A DNA stretch of 64,000 nucleotides from Methanoregula sp. PtaB.Bin085 (GCF_002067035.1 NZ_MVQB01000034.1:27314-91313); one strand, 5' to 3'. Shown: positions 35,448 to 44,995, numbered from the stretch's first letter. Notes: generated from the letters alone by a model not told the origin. Made by a program: numbers and translations.

Positions 35448-36917
35448 TTACTCAAAGAGCCGGTAGTTCGGCGCTTCGTCCGTGATGAGGATATTATGCG
35501 GGTGGCTCTCGGTCATGCCGGCATTGGTGATCCGGACAAACCGTGCATTCTTGTGCATGTCGGGGATGGTCTTCGAGCCCGTGTATCCCATCGCGGACTT
35601 CAGCCCGCCCACGAGCTGGTACACGACCTCGCCGACATGGCCCACGTACGGGGTGACCCCTTCGACCCCCTCGGGGACGAACTTCGTGCTGCCGATACCT
35701 TTCTTCTGGAAGTACCGGTCGCTGGACTGTCCTGAGCTCATGACACCGAGCGAACCCATGCCCCGGTACTGCTTGTAGCGCCGGCCCTTGATGGAAATGA
35801 CCTTGCCCGGCGATTCGTCCGTGCCGGCAAACATGCTTCCCATCATGACCGTGTCGGCACCGGCAACGATTGCCTTTGCGACATCGCCGCTGAACCGGAC
35901 ACCCCCATCGGAGATGACGGGTACTCCTGCCGCATGGGCGATGTCTGCAACCTGCGCCACTGCGGTGATCTGGGGAACGCCGGTTCCCGCGACAATACGG
36001 GTCGTGCAGATCGAGCCCGGCCCGATGCCGACCTTGACCCCGTCCACACCGGCTCCCACGAGTGCCTCTGCAGCTTCCTTTGTTGCGATGTTACCGGCAA
36101 TGACCTCGGCCTTCACGCTTCCCTTGATATCCTTGACTGCAGCAACAACCTTCATGTTGTGCCCGTGGGCTGAATCGACGACCAGGGCATCGACGCCGTG
36201 CTGGTCGAGCAGTTCGGCCCGCGTGAAATCGAAGGGGCCGACCGCGGCAGCGACCCGGAGGTTTCCTTTTGCGTCACGGGTAGCGAGCGGGTACTGCTTC
36301 TTCTCGAGGATGTCCTGCATGGTGATGATGCCGAGGAGTTTTCCCTTCTTGTTGACCACCGGCAGGCGTTCGACCTTGTTGGTGTACATGATCTCGAGCG
36401 CCTTGTCCGCAGTGATGTCCTCGTCGGTCACGATCGGCTTTTTCGTCATGATCGTGGTGATCTTCTCGTCACCCCGCTTTGAGACGATGGCCCGGACATC
36501 TCTCCTGCTGACGATACCGATGATCTTTCCCTTGTCCACGACCGGGACACCGCCGATGCTGTACTGCTGCATCAGTTTCTCGGCATCGGAGACTGTTGCA
36601 CTGTCCTCCACATAGAGCACGTCGCGCTCGATCAGTTCCTCGGCATGCTTGACAAACTGGATCTCCTGCAGCTCGCGTTCGGGCGTCATGTTGCGGTGGA
36701 TGACACCGATCCCGCCGTGGCGGGCAAGGGCGATTGCCATGGTCGCCTCCGTGACCGTGTCCATGGCCGCGGAGACCAGAGGGATGTTCAGCCTGATCTT
36801 TTTCGAAAAAACCGTGCGAATATCCGCTTCGGTGGGTTCCAGCCATGATGCCCGGGGTTCAAGGAGGACATCATCGAAGGTCAGTGAGAGTGGTACATCC
36901 AGTTTTTCCATGTACAT
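35448..36917 (-). CDS. guaB: IMP dehydrogenase with CBS domains
   Basis: This 489-residue enzyme oxidises IMP to XMP, the committed step of GMP synthesis. A TIM barrel is interrupted at about residues 95-210 by two CBS domains that bind adenine nucleotides (sites such as SIGGVPVVDKG and VERLPVVNKKGKLLG). The active-site loop is GIGPGSICTTR with the catalytic Cys; MGSMFAGTDESPG and GMGSLGVM follow. ATG 36917 is chosen because GGTGAT, a canonical archaeal ribosome site, lies just upstream; a GTG at 36926 overlaps the mfnB stop. The two genes are translationally coupled. Confidence 0.95.
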   Translation of the reverse strand: MYMEKLDVPLSLTFDDVLLEPRASWLEPTEADIRTVFSKKIRLNIPLVSAAMDTVTEATMAIALARHGGIGVIHRNMTPERELQEIQFVKHAEELIERDVLYVEDSATVSDAEKLMQQYSIGGVPVVDKGKIIGIVSRRDVRAIVSKRGDEKITTIMTKKPIVTDEDITADKALEIMYTNKVERLPVVNKKGKLLGIITMQDILEKKQYPLATRDAKGNLRVAAAVGPFDFTRAELLDQHGVDALVVDSAHGHNMKVVAAVKDIKGSVKAEVIAGNIATKEAAEALVGAGVDGVKVGIGPGSICTTRIVAGTGVPQITAVAQVADIAHAAGVPVISDGGVRFSGDVAKAIVAGADTVMMGSMFAGTDESPGKVISIKGRRYKQYRGMGSLGVMSSGQSSDRYFQKKGIGSTKFVPEGVEGVTPYVGHVGEVVYQLVGGLKSAMGYTGSKTIPDMHKNARFVRITNAGMTESHPHNILITDEAPNYRLFE

Positions 36918-36922
36918 GAAAA

Positions 36923-37609
36923 TCACCTTATCATGGCGAGTGCGGTCTTGATCAGATCCTCGCGGACGGTCGCGTTGCGATCACCGCCGCAAACCATCCC
37001 CCGGACACCGATGATATCCGGGTCGATCCGTTTGAGGGCATTGATATCCTCGAACTTCAGGGCACCTGCAAGGGCAGTACCGAGCCCGAGTTTCCGATTC
37101 TTTTCCGTGAAAGAACGAAGCACATCCTCGTTCATGAACGCGAACGTGCTCTGCCGGTCCTTGATCCCGGTGTCGACCATGGCGAAGTCGGCCCCGCATT
37201 CGGCTGCAACCGGAGCCATGTCGAACGGGGAGATGGAGTGCATACGTTCGTAGTCGGAGTAGGCTGCAATGACAACGTATTTTTTCGGGAATTCGTCTTT
37301 CACGGCTTTCACGACGGCACTGATGACATCGCGTGCCTGATCCTGCCCTTCAAACGCAAGCCCGATCTTCACATAGTCGGCCCCGGCGCACGCAGCGCCG
37401 TAGGCAGCAAGGGCGGCTCCGCCCGGCTTGTAGTCAAAGTCCCCGATTGCTGCGCTCACCGGCTTTTTTGAAAATGCCTTGATCTCGCGGATGACCCAGG
37501 GAAAATTGGCACCGAGAGATCCCTCGGAGGGTTTCTTGACGTCGATGATGTCAGCGGCACCTGAGTGCCTTGCTTCGTCGATGGAGCTGGGGCTGACCAA
37601 CAATTGCAT
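36923..37609 (-). CDS. mfnB: (5-formylfuran-3-yl)methyl phosphate synthase MfnB
   Basis: This 228-residue enzyme makes the furan precursor of methanofuran, the C1 carrier of the first step of methanogenesis, from two molecules of glyceraldehyde 3-phosphate. The family start is MQLLVSPSSIDEARHSGAADIIDVKKP (in two blocks), with the Schiff-base region ADYVKIGL around Lys85 and downstream blocks VVIAAYSDYERM and DFAMVDTGIKD. Its presence supports methanogen assignment. The stop overlaps the GTG start region of guaB, and the divergent gene at 37653 starts 43 bases away. Confidence 0.95.
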   Translation of the reverse strand: MQLLVSPSSIDEARHSGAADIIDVKKPSEGSLGANFPWVIREIKAFSKKPVSAAIGDFDYKPGGAALAAYGAACAGADYVKIGLAFEGQDQARDVISAVVKAVKDEFPKKYVVIAAYSDYERMHSISPFDMAPVAAECGADFAMVDTGIKDRQSTFAFMNEDVLRSFTEKNRKLGLGTALAGALKFEDINALKRIDPDIIGVRGMVCGGDRNATVREDLIKTALAMIR

Positions 37610-37621
37610 AAGGTTTAATGA

Positions 37622-37632
37622 TCTTTTATCCT
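37622..37632 (+). promoter_or_regulatory. TATA-like element for the HisA-like gene
   Basis: CTTTTATCC-type box lies about 26 bases before the ATG at 37653, suggesting a leaderless transcript and supporting that ATG rather than the TTG at 37641 as the start. Confidence 0.4.
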
Positions 37633-37652
37633 AATAGTGGTTGCGTTCGCCT

Positions 37653-38324
37653 ATGAAACTCGTCCTCGCGATGGATCTGAAAGGCGGTTTTGTTGTCCAC
37701 GGCAAATCTGGGCAGCGGGAGGAGTACCGGCCGCTGGACTGGGGGTGCTCACCAACCGCGGAACCGGTTGGCTTTGTGAAAGCGATCGCGCCGAAATACC
37801 TCTACATCGCGGATCTCGACCGGATCGGCAGAACCGGATCGCACGACCGCGTCGTGAGGGAGTGCGCACGGCAGGTATCAGGCTGTTTTATTGACCGGGG
37901 CTGCCGTTCACCGGAGGATCTTCTCGACGGTTACCATATCACGAATGTCATCGGCACGGAAACCGCAGGCAGCGTTCTTTCGCTGTATGACGGCGGGTTC
38001 CTGAGCCTCGACCTGAAAGCCGGGCGGGTTATTCCGTCGGGATGTGATCCGGCCGGCATGCTCCGGCAGGCAAACAGCTGGAAATTTTCAGGGTGCATCA
38101 TCCTGAATATCGCTGCCGTGGGTACCGGGCAGGGGCTGGACCGGGAAATTCTCGAATCCCTGCGTTCGTCATATCACGGGACACTCTTCTGGGGCGGGGG
38201 CGTTGCAGCGCCGGACGATCTGGCAATGCTCTGCGATGCCGGGTTTGATGGGGCGATCATTGCAACAGCACTCCACCATGGGAAGATTCCGCTGGCGTGG
38301 ATTCGGAGGGGCCGGGTATGCTGA
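37653..38324 (+). CDS. HisA/HisF-like TIM-barrel protein of unresolved function
   Basis: The 223-residue barrel belongs to the histidine-biosynthesis (proFAR isomerase-like) superfamily but is not a canonical HisA: it keeps LVLAMDLKGGFVVHG, YLYIADLDRIG and FWGGGVAAPDDL, with motifs shifted from the catalytic Asp pair of HisA. Archaea often carry such HisA relatives of unknown role, in some cases linked to C1-cofactor pathways; here it is divergent from mfnB and overlaps tmk by a few bases. A link to methanofuran is only suggested by the neighbourhood. The start at 37653 fits a leaderless promoter. Confidence 0.75.
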   Translation: MKLVLAMDLKGGFVVHGKSGQREEYRPLDWGCSPTAEPVGFVKAIAPKYLYIADLDRIGRTGSHDRVVRECARQVSGCFIDRGCRSPEDLLDGYHITNVIGTETAGSVLSLYDGGFLSLDLKAGRVIPSGCDPAGMLRQANSWKFSGCIILNIAAVGTGQGLDREILESLRSSYHGTLFWGGGVAAPDDLAMLCDAGFDGAIIATALHHGKIPLAWIRRGRVC

Positions 38325-38944
38325 TCACGCTGGAAGGGATTGACGGGAGCGGGAAGAGCACGCTCCACGAAGCGCTCAGAGATCTGCTGGTGGATCTCGA
38401 TCCGGTCTTCACCCGCGAGCCCGGGGCTACGTGGGTGGGGGATCAGGTGCGCCGCGCAATAAAGGAGCAGATCGATCCTATAACCGAGGCAACGCTGTTT
38501 GTCGCAGATCATGCGGCACACCTTGCGAAGGTTGTCCGGCCGGCACTGGCCGAAGGCCGGCTTGTCATCTCCGACCGGTACAGCGACAGCCGGTTCGCGT
38601 ACCAGTCCGTCACCCTGCAGGGGATTGTCCCGGACCCGGAGGGCTGGCTGCGGGCCATGCACAACGGATGGACGATCGTTCCGGACAAAACATTTCTCTG
38701 CGTGCTGCCGGTTGACGATGCCCTGACCCGGCTGAAACCCGACAGCCAGCGGGAGCATTTCGAGAAGCGGGAGACGCTCGAAAAAGTCCAGAACAATTAT
38801 CTCTCGTATGCCCGCAATGAGCCGTCGCGGTTCGTGATCGTTGATGCGATGCTTCCGCAGGAGACTGTTGCGAAGTTCGTTGCGGATGCGATCCGGAACG
38901 AGTGGGTGGCCGGAAAGAATAAGCGGAAGGGGCGGAAGAAGTAA
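38318..38944 (+). CDS. tmk: Thymidylate kinase
   Basis: This 208-residue enzyme phosphorylates dTMP to dTDP. It has the P-loop GIDGSGKST (about 7-15), the TREPGATW block for substrate binding, the DR(Y/H) motif in ISDRYSDS and the lid region near REHFEKRETLEKVQ. Length matches the family. The start ATG at 38318 lies inside the last codons of the HisA-like gene (overlap of seven bases), so the two are co-translated. A longer start at 38297 is inside that gene and unneeded. The basic C-terminus (NKRKGRKK) is a short extra tail. Confidence 0.93.
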   Translation: MLITLEGIDGSGKSTLHEALRDLLVDLDPVFTREPGATWVGDQVRRAIKEQIDPITEATLFVADHAAHLAKVVRPALAEGRLVISDRYSDSRFAYQSVTLQGIVPDPEGWLRAMHNGWTIVPDKTFLCVLPVDDALTRLKPDSQREHFEKRETLEKVQNNYLSYARNEPSRFVIVDAMLPQETVAKFVADAIRNEWVAGKNKRKGRKK

Positions 38945-39247
38945 AACGGTCCGGACTTTTTTGGGACTTCCCCACCCATGATCTGATTCATCGCGGAAAA
39001 ACGCTGTAAGGTACACTCTTGAATGCCGGGTACGTACTTGACTCAATAAGGGAGTACTTTACTACTTTTTTCTTTTTCAGACGTGAGCGATCCGGCTGAT
39101 CGATCGGATCGCGATTGAAAAATTCCGGGCAGGGGGCAAAAGGTCGATTGAAATTTTTTTTCCGGAGATCGATTTGCGAGCGAAAATAGTTTTGAACATG
39201 GTGTTCGTGTGCTGGAAATTATAAGCCTTGTCCGGTTCAGGGCACCT

Positions 39248-39450
39248 CTCAGTTATTGAACTAAAAATTCAGTGGAGATTGCGAGTCTTCCCACCCCCTT
39301 CGGGGGTCGGCGCGACGCCTCGTCGGGTCGCGCCTGGGCAGATTACCGTACATGCGAATATGATACCGAATTGAGGCCGCCGCGGGAGCGCCCCCGCGGG
39401 GGCGGCGGCAGGCATCATAAATGGGGGTATGGGGGCATCAGCCCCCATCA
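39248..39450 (+). ncRNA. Candidate structured noncoding RNA including repeat copy 3
   Basis: A TATA-like ATTATAA at 39218-39224 would start transcription near 39248. The following ~200 bases contain three strong hairpins (39293-39307 with a UUCG loop, 39309-39334, and 39376-39409) and the 39429-39448 hairpin, with no protein-coding frame of normal composition. The ends are guesses. It could instead be only the transcribed, unannotated tail of other RNAs, or a silent repeat. Confidence 0.25.
39376..39450 (+). repeat. Dispersed double-hairpin repeat, copy 3
   Basis: Two hairpins as in copy 2: GC-rich arms GCCGCCGC (39376-39383) and GCGGCGGC (39402-39409), then ATGGGGGC-ATCA-GCCCCCAT (39429-39448). 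Apart from the spacer the two are almost the same. It lies about 38 bases beyond the valS stop, again downstream of a minus-strand gene. Confidence 0.85.
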
Positions 39451-39488
39451 TTCTTATCCAAAAATAACCTAAAAAAAAACTGATTGCC

Positions 39489-42080
39489 TCACTTCTTCGC
39501 AATCGTCACGATGACATCGCCAACCGTGAGCACGTCCACCTTGGCGCCCTCTTCCATGTAGGAGAATCTGGGTGTAAAGGCATCAGCAGGGATCTCGATG
39601 TCTGCACCATTGAACTTGATCGTCTTTGGCGGCTTCTCCAGCTCGGCAGGTGACAGCGCCTTCACCGCCGCCATGAACGCCTGCGCATCCTTGCGGAATG
39701 TCTTGCCTACGACAGAGCGGTTGAACTCGATATCGGTGATGGCGCGGTCGAGCTTTGCGACATCCGTACGCCAGTGGACATCAGCATTGATGGTGCGGCC
39801 GGTATCACCTTCATCATCGACCGTGTGCGGGGCATAGATGGTGACCCTGCCGAGCGGGGCATTCAGGGCCATGTTGTTGTCATGCTTGTACTTGCGCACT
39901 TCGGCAACGACCTGCACGATCATGTTCCCTTCTTTCCGGGCTGCCTCGTCATCGTAGGTGAAGGATACCCACGGCTGCCTGTGGACGCTCCCGTTCTCCA
40001 GGTACGAGTAACATTCTTCAGCAAAGTACGGGGTGAACGGGGCGAGCATCCGGCAGAGGGCATCGAACGCCGTGTGGAGCACGAGGCACGCGCTCTTCCG
40101 GCTTGCGCCGGTCTGGTAGAGCCTGCCCTTGACCAGCTCGATGTAGTTGTCGGCAAGCACGTCCCACGCGAACTCTCGTATGGCCTTGAGCGCTGTATCG
40201 AACTGGTATTCCTCCATTGCTTTGCTGACCGTCTCAACCGTGTCCGAGAGCCGGACAAGGAGCCAGCGGTCTGCGAGGGCTGTGACCGGTGCCTTCTGGT
40301 CAACGCCCTCCTTCCCGAACTGGATGAGCGCGAACTTCGCGATGTTCCACATCTTTGTCTGGAAACGGGACGCCGCGATCACGTCGTTCCAGTTGAACAT
40401 GATGTCGGAGCCGGTAGCGGCACCCATCGCGCCCCATTGCCGGAGGGCGTCGGCGCCGTACTTGGAAAGGATGTCCTCCGGGACGATGATGTTGCCGCGG
40501 CTCTTGGACATCTTGAACCCGTCCTCGCCCAGAACCATGCCGTTGACAAGAATCTCGTCCCACGGCTTCATGCCGGTCAGGGCGACCGAGCGGAGGATCG
40601 TGTAGAACGCCCAGGTCCGGATGATGTCGTGGCCCTGCGGCCGGATCTGCGCCGGGAAGTACGGCGGTTTTCCGCTCCCGTCCCAGCCGGTCACGTTCAG
40701 GACCGAGATGGAGGAGTCCATCCAGGTGTCGAGAACGTCCACCTCGCCGCTGAACGATGTACTGCCACACTTTTTGCACGGGTGCTTCGGCTGCACAAGG
40801 GTCGGGTCGACCGGGAGGTCCTTCTCGTCCGGCACAACCATCCCGCCGCACCTGGTGCAGAACCAGACCGGGATAGGGGTTGCGAAGATCCGCTGGCGTG
40901 AGATACACCAGTCCCACTCCATCATATCCACCCAGTTCTCCATCCGCCGGAGCATGTGCTCGGGATACCAGGTGATCTGGTGGGCTGCCTTCTGGATCTC
41001 TTCCGGTTTGATCTTCACGAACCACTGCCGCTCGGAGAGGATCTCGATGGGGGTCTTGCAGCGCCAGCAGGTGCCAACGCGCTGGGCGAGCTTTTCCTGT
41101 TTCCGGAGGATGTTCTGCGCCTTCATGTCGGCAAGTATCGCCTTGCGGCACTCCATCGCGTTCATGCCCTTGTATTTTCCGGCAACATCGGTCATCTTTC
41201 CCTGCCGGTCGATGGCCTTCCGGAGCGCCAGGTTGTGCTGCTTCCACCAGTGGACATCCTGCTTGTCGCCGAAGGTACAAATCATGACCGCGCCGGAGCC
41301 GAACGCGGGATCAACTGCCTCGTCCTGAACGACCGGGACATCGTGGCCGAAGAGCGGCACTTTCATGGATTTTCCTTTCAGTTTGTGGTAGCGCTCGTCT
41401 GCCGGGTGCACGGCAACGGCAACGCAGGCCGCGAGGAGTTCGGGTCTTGTGGTCGCGATCTCGACACCATCGAAGTCGAAGAAGTTGAGAGTGGTCTCGC
41501 GGTCCTCGTATGCTACTTCCGCAAACGCGATCGCCGTCTCGCAGCGGGTGCAGTAGTTGACCGGGTGCTCGCTCTGGTAGATGTAGCCGGACTTCAGCAT
41601 GCGCAAAAACGAGAGCTGCGTTTTGCTGTAATAGTTCGGCATCATCGTGATGTACTCGTTGGACCAGTCCGTCGAGAACGCCATCTTCCGCAGGGTGATG
41701 CGCATGGCCTCGATGTTCTTTATCGTGAGGTCCCGGCACATCTTCCGGAACTCCTCTCTTGAGACATCGTTCTTGGTGATCTTGTTGATCTCCTCGACCT
41801 TGACCTCGGTGGGCAGCCCGTGGCAGTCCCAGCCCTGCGGGAACATCACGTTGAACCCCTTCATCCGCTTGTACCGGGCAAAGAAGTCAATATAACACCA
41901 GTTCAGCGCGTTCCCGATATGGAAGTTCCCGGTCGGGTACGGGGGCGGGGTATCGATCACGAACTGGGGTTTCTTCGAATGCTTGTCGAAATAGTTGTCC
42001 TCATCGCGCCAGGTCTTCCTCCAGCGCTCCTCGACTTCGGCGAAATCGTAGTTCTTCGGCAGTTGATCTGATGGCACCAT
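39489..42080 (-). CDS. valS: Valyl-tRNA synthetase
   Basis: This 863-residue class I synthetase charges tRNA-Val and edits mischarged threonine. HIGH-type motif [13 protein letters not shown], editing domain block [19 protein letters not shown], the insertion CPRC-type zinc-like pairs (FCTRCGG, PCKKCGS), [14 protein letters not shown], the conserved [10 protein letters not shown], and FKMSKSRGN identify it. IleS would show TTTPWTL in the editing site, so Val is favoured over Ile. The C-terminus carries the usual anticodon-binding helices. It converges with tmk across a 544-base gap. Confidence 0.93.
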   Translation of the reverse strand: MVPSDQLPKNYDFAEVEERWRKTWRDEDNYFDKHSKKPQFVIDTPPPYPTGNFHIGNALNWCYIDFFARYKRMKGFNVMFPQGWDCHGLPTEVKVEEINKITKNDVSREEFRKMCRDLTIKNIEAMRITLRKMAFSTDWSNEYITMMPNYYSKTQLSFLRMLKSGYIYQSEHPVNYCTRCETAIAFAEVAYEDRETTLNFFDFDGVEIATTRPELLAACVAVAVHPADERYHKLKGKSMKVPLFGHDVPVVQDEAVDPAFGSGAVMICTFGDKQDVHWWKQHNLALRKAIDRQGKMTDVAGKYKGMNAMECRKAILADMKAQNILRKQEKLAQRVGTCWRCKTPIEILSERQWFVKIKPEEIQKAAHQITWYPEHMLRRMENWVDMMEWDWCISRQRIFATPIPVWFCTRCGGMVVPDEKDLPVDPTLVQPKHPCKKCGSTSFSGEVDVLDTWMDSSISVLNVTGWDGSGKPPYFPAQIRPQGHDIIRTWAFYTILRSVALTGMKPWDEILVNGMVLGEDGFKMSKSRGNIIVPEDILSKYGADALRQWGAMGAATGSDIMFNWNDVIAASRFQTKMWNIAKFALIQFGKEGVDQKAPVTALADRWLLVRLSDTVETVSKAMEEYQFDTALKAIREFAWDVLADNYIELVKGRLYQTGASRKSACLVLHTAFDALCRMLAPFTPYFAEECYSYLENGSVHRQPWVSFTYDDEAARKEGNMIVQVVAEVRKYKHDNNMALNAPLGRVTIYAPHTVDDEGDTGRTINADVHWRTDVAKLDRAITDIEFNRSVVGKTFRKDAQAFMAAVKALSPAELEKPPKTIKFNGADIEIPADAFTPRFSYMEEGAKVDVLTVGDVIVTIAKK

Positions 42081-42218
42081 TCGGGAGAAGGTTGGATCTG
42101 AACAGAAATATAGTGATCGTATCCCCTTCAGTCCGGATACCGTGCCGGTGCACTCCGGCCGCTATCCTGTCCCGGATTGGATAATACTTTTTTTACTCTC
42201 AAAGGCAAGTACTGACCA

Positions 42219-43442
42219 ATGCAGCGACAGCGGGGCCTGGGCTATGCGGCAGCACTTGTCGGTGGTGCAACCCTCGCGGGCCCGTACCTCAACCCCCCGT
42301 GGCTGATGGCCCTTGTCGTCACGCTCTATGCTCTCATCCTCTGGCGGTTCTTCGATACAAAATACCTGACCTACACGTTCGTCGCCCTTTCGGCCCTGTA
42401 TGGCACCGGCCTTCTGCCGTTCTTTGTCTTTGCCACGACGCTTGCGATGCTCGTCCTCGGGGAACTGGTTTTCCAGTCCGGCGCTGACGATCTCAACACC
42501 TACCTGTATTATATCATCTCGACCGCATGGGCCGGCGTTCTTGTCATGGCGTACCTGCACGAGCGGGCTATCCTCACGATCATCTTCGGGATTATCGCCG
42601 CGGTGCTTCTCAAGGTCATCCTGCTCCGGTACGAGGACTCGCTTGTCATCGAAGGGATCGGCACGGCAATGACTATGTGGCTGATCCAGGATCTGAATTA
42701 CAAGGCGGATCTCCAGATGATCGTGGCGGCGGTCATCGTCGGGTTCACGTTCGGGTATTTTGCGTTCCGTGCAAAGACTGCCGACCTCTCGGGACTCTTT
42801 TCTGCAGCCCTTGTCGGAATCATACTGCTGGTCTTTGCCGCGCCGCAGGGCCCCCAGTGGTTTTTGATCATGCTGACATTCTTCATTCTGGGCTCCGCAG
42901 CAACGAAATACAAGTACGAATACAAGAAACGGATCGGCGTTGAGCAGGGAAGAGGCGGGGCGCGGGGATACCGGAATGTCTTTGCAAACGGGATCGTTGC
43001 TGCAGCGGCGGCGGTGCTGTTCGGTGTCTTCCAGAATCCTGTCTTCGTGGTCATGTATGTCGGCAGTGTGGCAAGCGCCGCAGCCGATACGCTGGCAAGC
43101 GAGATTGGCGTCACGGGCGGAACCCCCCGGCTCATCACGACATTCAGGCAGGTCCCCATCGGCACCAACGGGGGAGTGACGGTTACCGGTGAAACCGTGG
43201 CGCTGGCCGGTGGTTCTGTGGTCTCGGTTGTGGCAATGCTTCTCAACGTCATTACGTTTCCGATGATGGTAATCTGTATCATTGCGGGATTTGTGGGGAC
43301 CAATGTCGACAGTCTTGTCGGAGCTACGTTTGAGAACCGGGGATTCTGGGGAAATGCCGGGACCAACCTCATGGCAACGCTGGGCGGGGGGATCTTCGCG
43401 GTTGCGCTGTATCTCGCACTGGCGGGATACGGGCTGGCGTGA
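42219..43442 (+). CDS. DUF92-family polytopic membrane protein
   Basis: The 407-residue membrane protein has about 11-12 helices. The C-terminal half carries the DUF92 hallmarks GGARGYRNVFANG, ASAAADTLASEIG, PRLITTFRQVPIGTNGGVT and GATFENRG. Eukaryotic and plant members (VTE6-type) act as phytyl-phosphate kinases, so a CTP- or ATP-dependent isoprenoid phosphate kinase role in archaeal lipid or quinone turnover is possible, but the archaeal function is not established. It is transcribed alone; a TATA-like AATACTTTTTTTAC lies just upstream. Confidence 0.85.
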   Translation: MQRQRGLGYAAALVGGATLAGPYLNPPWLMALVVTLYALILWRFFDTKYLTYTFVALSALYGTGLLPFFVFATTLAMLVLGELVFQSGADDLNTYLYYIISTAWAGVLVMAYLHERAILTIIFGIIAAVLLKVILLRYEDSLVIEGIGTAMTMWLIQDLNYKADLQMIVAAVIVGFTFGYFAFRAKTADLSGLFSAALVGIILLVFAAPQGPQWFLIMLTFFILGSAATKYKYEYKKRIGVEQGRGGARGYRNVFANGIVAAAAAVLFGVFQNPVFVVMYVGSVASAAADTLASEIGVTGGTPRLITTFRQVPIGTNGGVTVTGETVALAGGSVVSVVAMLLNVITFPMMVICIIAGFVGTNVDSLVGATFENRGFWGNAGTNLMATLGGGIFAVALYLALAGYGLA

Positions 43443-43563
43443 AGGCGCGATCAATTTCCTGATCGGTATTATGATGATGGGAGCTTATACCCGAAGATAA
43501 TCCTGCGGATTTTTATGTCGAATCCATCCTGTTGAAAGCAGGATTTCTCCAGAGCAGAAAAAA

Positions 43564-44403
43564 TCAGTACTTGTACCAGCGCCCCTTGCTGTCGTATTCC
43601 CCGGTGGTCATCGGTCCGGCCTGCGCATCGCCGGATATTTTCCGGTAGAAACATGCCTTGTAGCTGACGAGGACGGGAAGTATGACGAGGACACCGATAA
43701 AGAGGACAACTGCCGTTATCCAGATACCGTCCGGGCCGATCATTGCGATCAGCTGCTCGGGCGTGAAGGCCTGTTTCTGCTCTTCGGTAAAGTCCATGAG
43801 CGGTTTCAGTTTGTCGAAGAGGACAGCCTCCCAGATAATCATAAGGCCGAAAATCACTCCCATGCAGTAAAGCGCGGATATGATGAAGAACCCGAGTGTC
43901 TCCAGCATGTGTTCTGATACGACCAGCATGCTTCTTTTTATGGAATCAAAGACCCTGCTATCCTCAAACACGGCTGCCGTGTCGAAGAAGAAGGTGAGCA
44001 TCAGGGTCGGGAGCATGAATCCGAAGGTGAGAGACATGATAAGGCCGATGTCCGATCCAAGCCCGATGAGGGCGAAGATGATCGAACAGAGGAACATGAC
44101 GAGCATGAGGATGAACCCGATGACGATCTGGGGGAGGAGGACCCGGAAATAATACTGCAGGCCGCCATCGAATTGCGCCCTCAGGGACCCGTCATTCTTC
44201 CGGATGGCTGCGAGCATCCCGGTCGTGAGGAAGAGGAGGACCAGGGAAAATATTACGATGAGGCGGCTGGCGAAGAATGCCCCGGAAGAAAATGTGGTGA
44301 GCCAGATAATTACGGCAAACGCACCCCCCGCGAGTCCAGCTATCCAGAGCAGCGGCATCCGGAAGAGGAGCCCGATCGCTTCTTTGAATTCATTCAATCC
44401 CAT
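43564..44403 (-). CDS. Multi-spanning membrane protein of unknown function
   Basis: The 279-residue protein has about six to seven membrane helices (for example LLWIAGLAGGAFAVIIW, FILMLVMFLCSIIFALIGLG and FFIISALYCMGVIFGLMII). The N-terminal MGLNEFKEAIGLLFRMP and the C-terminal cytoplasmic tail are charged. Its start (ATG 44403) follows the stop of the upstream gene by one base, so the pair is an operon. I do not recognise the family beyond a general similarity to archaeal DUF-type glycerophosphoryl-export-like membrane proteins; function unknown. Confidence 0.75.
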   Translation of the reverse strand: MGLNEFKEAIGLLFRMPLLWIAGLAGGAFAVIIWLTTFSSGAFFASRLIVIFSLVLLFLTTGMLAAIRKNDGSLRAQFDGGLQYYFRVLLPQIVIGFILMLVMFLCSIIFALIGLGSDIGLIMSLTFGFMLPTLMLTFFFDTAAVFEDSRVFDSIKRSMLVVSEHMLETLGFFIISALYCMGVIFGLMIIWEAVLFDKLKPLMDFTEEQKQAFTPEQLIAMIGPDGIWITAVVLFIGVLVILPVLVSYKACFYRKISGDAQAGPMTTGEYDSKGRWYKY

Positions 44404-44404
44404 T

Positions 44405-44995
44405 TTACCGAACCCTCGGCATTGCAACGATCTCGCGAACCTGCAGGCTGAAAAAGTCCGCCGTGTGCGCCGGACGGATCACACAGACGGTATCGGCACC
44501 GCTTGCCGTTCCGCCGGCAGCAATGACTTCCTCATCGATGCTGATGACGCCCTGGTCAGCGGCAATCAGCACACACTCGACTGCGACTTTGAGGCCGATT
44601 GCAACGATGCGCCGGAGCGCTTCGGCAATCGCCTCGGTCCGGGACCCGCCCCCGACTTTTGGCGAGCGGGAGAGCGCACGCTCGAGCCCGGAGAGCGCGT
44701 GCGTGCCGGTCACGATCTTGACACCCTGTTTTTTCAGCCGGTCAGCGATCTCTGTTGAGAATTCCCACTCGCCGGGCTTGGTGAATCCCACGACATGGGT
44801 TACGATCACAAGATTGAGGCCGGAACCTTTCATCGCGTCGTGGAAGACCTCTGCCGTTTTTCCTGAGGTGCTTGCAACGATGATAGTCTTTATCTTCAGG
44901 TCCTGAGCCCGCTCAACGGCAAACTTCGCGGCATCGGCCGTATTGGCCGGGCCCGGTGTGTCGAAATACCAGATCTTCCTCTCGGTAAACGTCAT
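44405..44995 (-). CDS. Pyruvate kinase C-terminal-like domain protein
   Basis: The 196-residue protein resembles the isolated alpha/beta C-terminal (allosteric) domain of pyruvate kinase: strand-helix blocks KIKTIIVASTSGKTAEVF and VIVTHVVGFTKPG, then IVTGTHALSGLERAL, ISIDEEVIAAGG and TVCVIRPAHTADFF. The catalytic domain is absent, so it is not a kinase in the usual sense. Stand-alone versions occur in several archaea; role unknown, perhaps nucleotide or effector binding. It is co-transcribed with the membrane protein at 43564. It starts with TTTACC-region ATG at 44995. Confidence 0.78.
   Translation of the reverse strand: MTFTERKIWYFDTPGPANTADAAKFAVERAQDLKIKTIIVASTSGKTAEVFHDAMKGSGLNLVIVTHVVGFTKPGEWEFSTEIADRLKKQGVKIVTGTHALSGLERALSRSPKVGGGSRTEAIAEALRRIVAIGLKVAVECVLIAADQGVISIDEEVIAAGGTASGADTVCVIRPAHTADFFSLQVREIVAMPRVR

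Larger units (their letters stand above)
38945..39488. other. 544-base gene-free interval with hairpins and candidate promoter
   Basis: No convincing gene lies between tmk and valS, which converge. From left to right it holds T-rich runs, an inverted repeat GCGATCCG/CGGATCGC at 39087-39094 and 39105-39112, a TATA-like ATTATAA at 39218-39224, a CUUCGG-type hairpin at 39293-39307, a second hairpin GGCGCGAC/GTCGCGCC at 39309-39334, and repeat copy 3. The run of structures after a TATA-like box is why a noncoding RNA is proposed. Confidence 0.55.

Noticed and set aside
39112..39153. Two GATTGAAA copies 33 bases apart resembling a CRISPR repeat end
   Set aside because: Only two short matches with no full repeat units or regular spacers; the flanks are hairpin-rich repeats and A/T runs. 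Not an array.
39774..40901. 375-codon plus-strand open frame
   Set aside because: Antisense to valS; no plausible protein features.
42162..43454. 430-codon minus-strand open frame
   Set aside because: Antisense to the DUF92 membrane protein; highly charged and without recognisable domains.
43465..43500. Possible fourth, reverse-oriented copy of the dispersed repeat (ATGATGATGGGAGC...TATACCC)
   Set aside because: Only a short, gapped resemblance to the reverse complement of the second hairpin; the loop and second arm are missing. Too weak to list as a copy.
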